Source: JBOGED01 sp050743625
GTDB taxonomy: Bacteria; Actinomycetota; Nitriliruptoria; Euzebyales; Egibacteraceae
Length of the DNA stretch: 6,032 nucleotides
Reading direction: 5' to 3'
Assembly (NCBI GenBank): GCA_050743625.1
Contig: JBOGED010000357.1
Coordinates: 1-6,032 of the forward strand
This document shows, piece by piece, positions 3,542 through 6,032 of this stretch (position 1 is its first letter; each line of letters starts with the position of its first letter). The notes beneath the pieces are model-generated. The model had not been told where the DNA came from and did no database searches. It saw only the letters and a program-made list of their open reading frames with translations. Made by a program: the position numbers and the translations under genes.

Positions 3542-6032
3542 ATGGCGTGGCCGTTCCGCCGGAAGGCCGCGGCCGGCGGCAGCGCGGCACGCCGGCCACC
3601 CGCCGGTCGCGTGCCCGGCCATGGCGAGGGTTGGCGCGTCCTGCCGCCGATCCAGCGCATGGTCACGCCGATCGAGCCGATCGTCGGCACATCATCGTTC
3701 GAGGCGCTGCTGCCCTCCTGGCGGGACCCGACCTTTCTCGCGCCGCTCGGCCACCAAGTCTCTCCCGACGCGCCCGCGGGGGTCGTCTCGGCCTTGCCCG
3801 TCCCAGGCACGCCGAGCATTCAACGCGCTGGTGAGCTGCTCGTATATCAGACCCCGCGGCGGCATCCTGACGAAGGTTGGCCGTCGGACGCGGCGGACAC
3901 CGGCGGACCGGCGAAGCCGCCAAGTGAGCCGCCAGCGCGTGATCGCGGCCGGCAGGGTATCGCGGCGGTCCAGCGGATGCTGCGGCGAGATCGACCGGCC
4001 CGTCCCACCCCATTCCCTGACCCGGTCACGCCCCCCGCCAACAGCGCTGGCACCATCCGCGCACTGGAACCAACCGCCGCGAGGCCCCCGCATCCCTCGG
4101 AGCGGTCCTCCCCCGCGGTCCAGCGAGCCACACCCACCCCACCCGCGCCTAGACCCGCTGGACCCGCCAAATGGCCGATCACCGTCCTACAGCGCCTCAG
4201 CGGCCGCACCTCGCCACCTCCCGAGCCACCGGGCACCGATCCTCCCGCCACCCGAAGGCGTGGCATACCGCTTTCCTCCGTATCCGAGGGAAAAGTGCGC
4301 CCGACGGGTCTCCGACCCGCAGGTGACCCGCAGCTTTCCTCCGCATACGGAGGAAAGCTGCCGTTCAGCGGCCCGCATTCGGGCGCGGGTACCACCTCAG
4401 GCGGTGCAATCGGATTGACCGAGGCGCCAAGCGCCCCGCGGACGGTCAAACCGGCGACAGGTAACGGCACCACCCCGCCGGTCCAACGAAAACCCCTCGA
4501 CGAACCGGCGCGAGCTGCCCAGGCTCCTCAGCCCGCCGTCTCCGAGCCAGTCCCACCTCAAGCCACCCGCACGAACGGCGAGCCAACCAGCGCACTCCCG
4601 CCCACCGCGGCGCCGCACCCCTCGGAGCGGCCATCCCCCACCGACCAACGGCGCTTGAGCACTCACACCTCGCCGCCCCCCGCGAAGCCGACCACCGTCC
4701 AGCCGGCAGCCCCCCGATCGTCCTCGCCGAACGACGAGCCGCCCCCACACCTGAGGTCCACACCAACGACGGGCAATCGCAGCAGCCCCACCCTCCAGCC
4801 CCTGGTGGAGCCAACCACCGCACTCCCAACCGCCGAGGGGCAGCCCGCCCCCCACCGGCCATCCCCCACCATCCAGCGGCGCCAGACCACTCCCATCCCG
4901 CAGCCGGCCACCGACCACCCACCCGACCCACCACGACCACTGCCCGTCACGCGCACGACCCAGCCGGCAGCCCCCCCAACGACGGACCACGGCGCCACGC
5001 TGCCGGCCCAACGCGTACCCTCACGGGAACCCACCTCCACGCTACCCACCGTGGCGGCGCCCCCTTTGGAGCGGCCATCCCCCACCCAGCCAGCAGCACC
5101 AGCGCCGCCCTCACCGAGCCAAGACACGTCGCTTCACCCGCCGGCCAAGCAAGCGGCGAGCAATGACACCACCCCGTTGGTCCAACGGATGCCCTCAGAC
5201 GAGCCGACGGCACCAGCCCATACCCCACGGCCGGCCATATCCCAATCCACCAGCACGAACAGCGCCCCCACCATCCAACCCCTAGAACCAACCAGCGCAC
5301 TGCCTCCACCGACCGCGACGCCGCCCGCCGCCCGCCAGCCATCGCCTCCCATCCAGCGGCACCTGAGCACCTCCCACTCGCCGCCGGCCATCGACCACCC
5401 CACCACACCCGATCGCTCCTCACCACTGCCCGTCGTGCGCACGACCCAGCCGGCGGCCACGCCGAGGACGGACAACGGCACCACACCGCCGGCCCAACCG
5501 ATGCGGCGAGACGAACCGGCGAGACCTACCCACACCGCGCAGACCACCACCCCCATCATCCAACCCCAGCGCCCAACCACCCCAGCGGCGCCCTCGGTCC
5601 AGCAAGCCACGCTAATCCCACCCACACAACCCTCGCCATGGCACCCCCTACGGCGGATCACCGTCCTGCGGCGCCTCAGCGGCCACACCTCGCCGCCCCC
5701 CACACAGCCAGCCACCGACCGGCACGGCATACCACGCCCCTCCACATTCAAAACAAAAGGCTGCCCGACGGGCGGCGACGCCACTCCCAACCGCGACCCC
5801 GCATTACCCCTCGCGCCCACACCAGACCACGACCCCACACCCCCGCTACAACGGATCGCCGCAGATCAACCGGCAGCACCTCTCCACACCACAGTGCCCA
5901 CGCTCCAGTCCCTGCACCCAACCACCGGGCTCCCATCGCCGCCGCTGACCGTTGCGCCTACGGTCGACGTGCAGCCGCACCGCCTCCAGGTCATCCCTGA
6001 GGTCCAGCGGGCAACTCCGGACAGGTCGGACG
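3542..6032 (+). CDS. Large Pro/Thr-rich xQR-motif repeat protein, 3'-truncated by the window edge
   Basis: An ATG 3 bases after the previous stop opens a frame that runs 830 codons to the window edge without a stop. Residues 1-30 are basic. Residues about 31-100 form a mixed-composition head (GWRVLPPIQRM, FEALLPSWRDPTFLAPLGHQVSPDAPAG, then SIQRAGELLVYQTP). The rest is Pro/Thr/Ala/Ser/Gln/Arg-rich and surely largely disordered. There is one Cys (741) and no signal peptide or membrane span. Fourteen Gln-Arg motifs occur, 11 preceded by V, I or L (R39, 95, 145, 195, 218, 316, 446, 549, 606, 771, 823). Modules of the form EPTxALP ... RPSPxIQRxLS recur. The position after the DUF6760-like gene suggests a structural, cargo-adaptor or recruitment role, but no function can be read from the sequence. 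The xQR pattern recalls DUF4157-type eCIS cargo proteins, though no HExxH metalloprotease motif is visible in this part. Codon choice (C-rich, G-poor) follows the amino-acid composition. Confidence 0.85.
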   Translation, partial: MAWPFRRKAAAGGSAARRPPAGRVPGHGEGWRVLPPIQRMVTPIEPIVGTSSFEALLPSWRDPTFLAPLGHQVSPDAPAGVVSALPVPGTPSIQRAGELLVYQTPRRHPDEGWPSDAADTGGPAKPPSEPPARDRGRQGIAAVQRMLRRDRPARPTPFPDPVTPPANSAGTIRALEPTAARPPHPSERSSPAVQRATPTPPAPRPAGPAKWPITVLQRLSGRTSPPPEPPGTDPPATRRRGIPLSSVSEGKVRPTGLRPAGDPQLSSAYGGKLPFSGPHSGAGTTSGGAIGLTEAPSAPRTVKPATGNGTTPPVQRKPLDEPARAAQAPQPAVSEPVPPQATRTNGEPTSALPPTAAPHPSERPSPTDQRRLSTHTSPPPAKPTTVQPAAPRSSSPNDEPPPHLRSTPTTGNRSSPTLQPLVEPTTALPTAEGQPAPHRPSPTIQRRQTTPIPQPATDHPPDPPRPLPVTRTTQPAAPPTTDHGATLPAQRVPSREPTSTLPTVAAPPLERPSPTQPAAPAPPSPSQDTSLHPPAKQAASNDTTPLVQRMPSDEPTAPAHTPRPAISQSTSTNSAPTIQPLEPTSALPPPTATPPAARQPSPPIQRHLSTSHSPPAIDHPTTPDRSSPLPVVRTTQPAATPRTDNGTTPPAQPMRRDEPARPTHTAQTTTPIIQPQRPTTPAAPSVQQATLIPPTQPSPWHPLRRITVLRRLSGHTSPPPTQPATDRHGIPRPSTFKTKGCPTGGDATPNRDPALPLAPTPDHDPTPPLQRIAADQPAAPLHTTVPTLQSLHPTTGLPSPPLTVAPTVDVQPHRLQVIPEVQRATPDRSD
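4178..4222 (+). repeat. Dispersed repeat copy A (ITVLQRLSGRTSPPP module)
   Basis: This 45-base block matches 5657-5701 at 40 of 45 positions and encodes ITVLQRLSGRTSPPP. Similarity continues more weakly downstream to a shared GGCATACC and CCCGACGGG (about 4262-4310). It shows that the Pro-rich gene grew by duplication of internal segments. Confidence 0.8.
4271..4295. repeat. Degenerate palindrome, first unit of a 63-base in-frame pair
   Basis: CTTTCCTC (4271-4278) can pair with GAGGGAAAAG (4286-4295) with two bulged bases. Its first ten bases, CTTTCCTCCG, are repeated exactly at 4334-4343, 63 bases (21 codons) downstream. It encodes LSSVSEGK within the Pro-rich protein. It looks like a decayed relative of the perfect palindrome at 4331-4360. 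Confidence 0.6.
4331..4360. repeat. Perfect 13-bp-arm palindrome with a 4-base loop, inside the coding sequence
   Basis: CAGCTTTCCTCCG (4331-4343) and CGGAGGAAAGCTG (4348-4360) are exact reverse complements around the loop CATA. The element stays in frame and encodes QLSSAYGGKL (residues 264-273), a Gly/Ser-rich island unlike the surrounding Pro/Thr-rich chain. The transcript should form a stable hairpin. With its degenerate partner at 4271-4295 it resembles a small palindromic mobile element inserted in frame. The right arm carries a CGGAGGAAAG purine stretch that looks like a Shine-Dalgarno but has no matching start codon. Confidence 0.85.
4784..5020 (+). repeat. Imperfect long direct repeat, copy 1
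   Basis: This segment encodes PTLQPLVEPTTALP, then SPTIQRR, then PLPVTRTTQPAAPP and DHGATLPAQR. Each piece recurs in the same order at 5264-5506, shifted by 480 to 486 bases (160-162 codons). The best nucleotide match is 4937-4972 against 5423-5458. Confidence 0.7.
5264..5506 (+). repeat. Imperfect long direct repeat, copy 2
   Basis: This is the partner of 4784-5020. It encodes PTIQPLEPTSALP, SPPIQRH, PLPVVRTTQPAATP and NGTTPPAQPM in the same order. The offset grows from 480 to 486 bases along the copy, so a two-codon insertion or deletion separates them. The final AQR motif of copy 1 is AQP here. Confidence 0.7.
5657..5701 (+). repeat. Dispersed repeat copy B (ITVLRRLSGHTSPPP module)
   Basis: This is the second copy of the block at 4178-4222, offset by 1479 bases (493 codons), so in the same frame. 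The Gln of the VLQR motif has become Arg (VLRR) by an A-to-G change. The copy lacks the clear palindromes that follow copy A. Confidence 0.8.

Noticed and set aside
3621..4418. Plus-strand frame of 265 codons inside the Pro-rich gene
   Set aside because: It is an Arg/Ser/Pro-rich out-of-frame shadow of the frame that starts at 3542, which is coupled to the upstream gene and stays open far longer.
3847..5838. Series of minus-strand Gly/Trp/Arg-rich open frames, some over 200 codons
   Set aside because: They are the complement of Pro/Thr/Gln/His codons. Their apparent repeats mirror the repeats of the plus-strand gene, and they overlap each other in several frames.
4462..5860. Repeats considered as a CRISPR array
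   Set aside because: The units are long, degenerate, unevenly spaced, in frame and protein-coding; there is no short identical repeat with unique spacers.
5638..6000. Plus-strand frame of 120 codons near the right edge
   Set aside because: It lies in a different frame within the 830-codon gene and has only His/Arg/Pro/Thr low-complexity sequence.

Overview
This is a high-GC window from what looks like an actinobacterium. The evidence is G/C-rich third codon positions, strong AGGAGG ribosome binding sites, and a DUF222/13E12-type HNH endonuclease of the kind common in actinobacterial genomes. I cannot name the genus.

Layout. Positions 1-795 hold the 3' part of an HNH endonuclease gene whose start lies upstream of the window. 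A 131-base gap (796-926) follows. It contains a short inverted repeat and the ribosome binding site of the next gene. From 927 to the window end runs a tightly packed plus-strand operon: contractile tail sheath (927-2483), tail tube (2497-2940), a T4-baseplate/gp26-like assembly chaperone candidate (2940-3383), a 52-residue DUF6760-like protein (3380-3538), and a very large Pro/Thr-rich protein (3542 to beyond 6032). Junctions are 13 nt, a 4-nt overlap (ATGA by position), a 4-nt overlap (GTGA) and 3 nt, so the genes are very probably co-transcribed and translationally coupled.

Interpretation. Sheath, tube and small accessory proteins in this order, with no capsid, portal or terminase gene in view, fit the start of an extracellular or cytoplasmic contractile injection system (eCIS/CIS) locus of the actinobacterial type. 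The sheath would contract around the tube to push it outward, and the chaperone-like protein would help build the baseplate or hub. LysM, spike, baseplate and AAA+ ATPase genes would be expected to the right of the window. A prophage tail module is the main alternative.

The most unusual element is the last gene. It is an uninterrupted frame of 830 codons with no stop before the window edge. After a short head of mixed composition it becomes a probably disordered Pro/Thr/Ala/Gln-rich chain with 14 Gln-Arg (xQR) motifs, degenerate modules recurring about every 75-86 residues, a 480-486-nt imperfect duplication, a 45-nt near-identical block repeated about 1.48 kb away, and an in-frame insert with a perfect 13-bp-arm palindrome. 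Long frames on the minus strand and in other plus frames over this region are by-products of the C-rich, G-poor coding strand.
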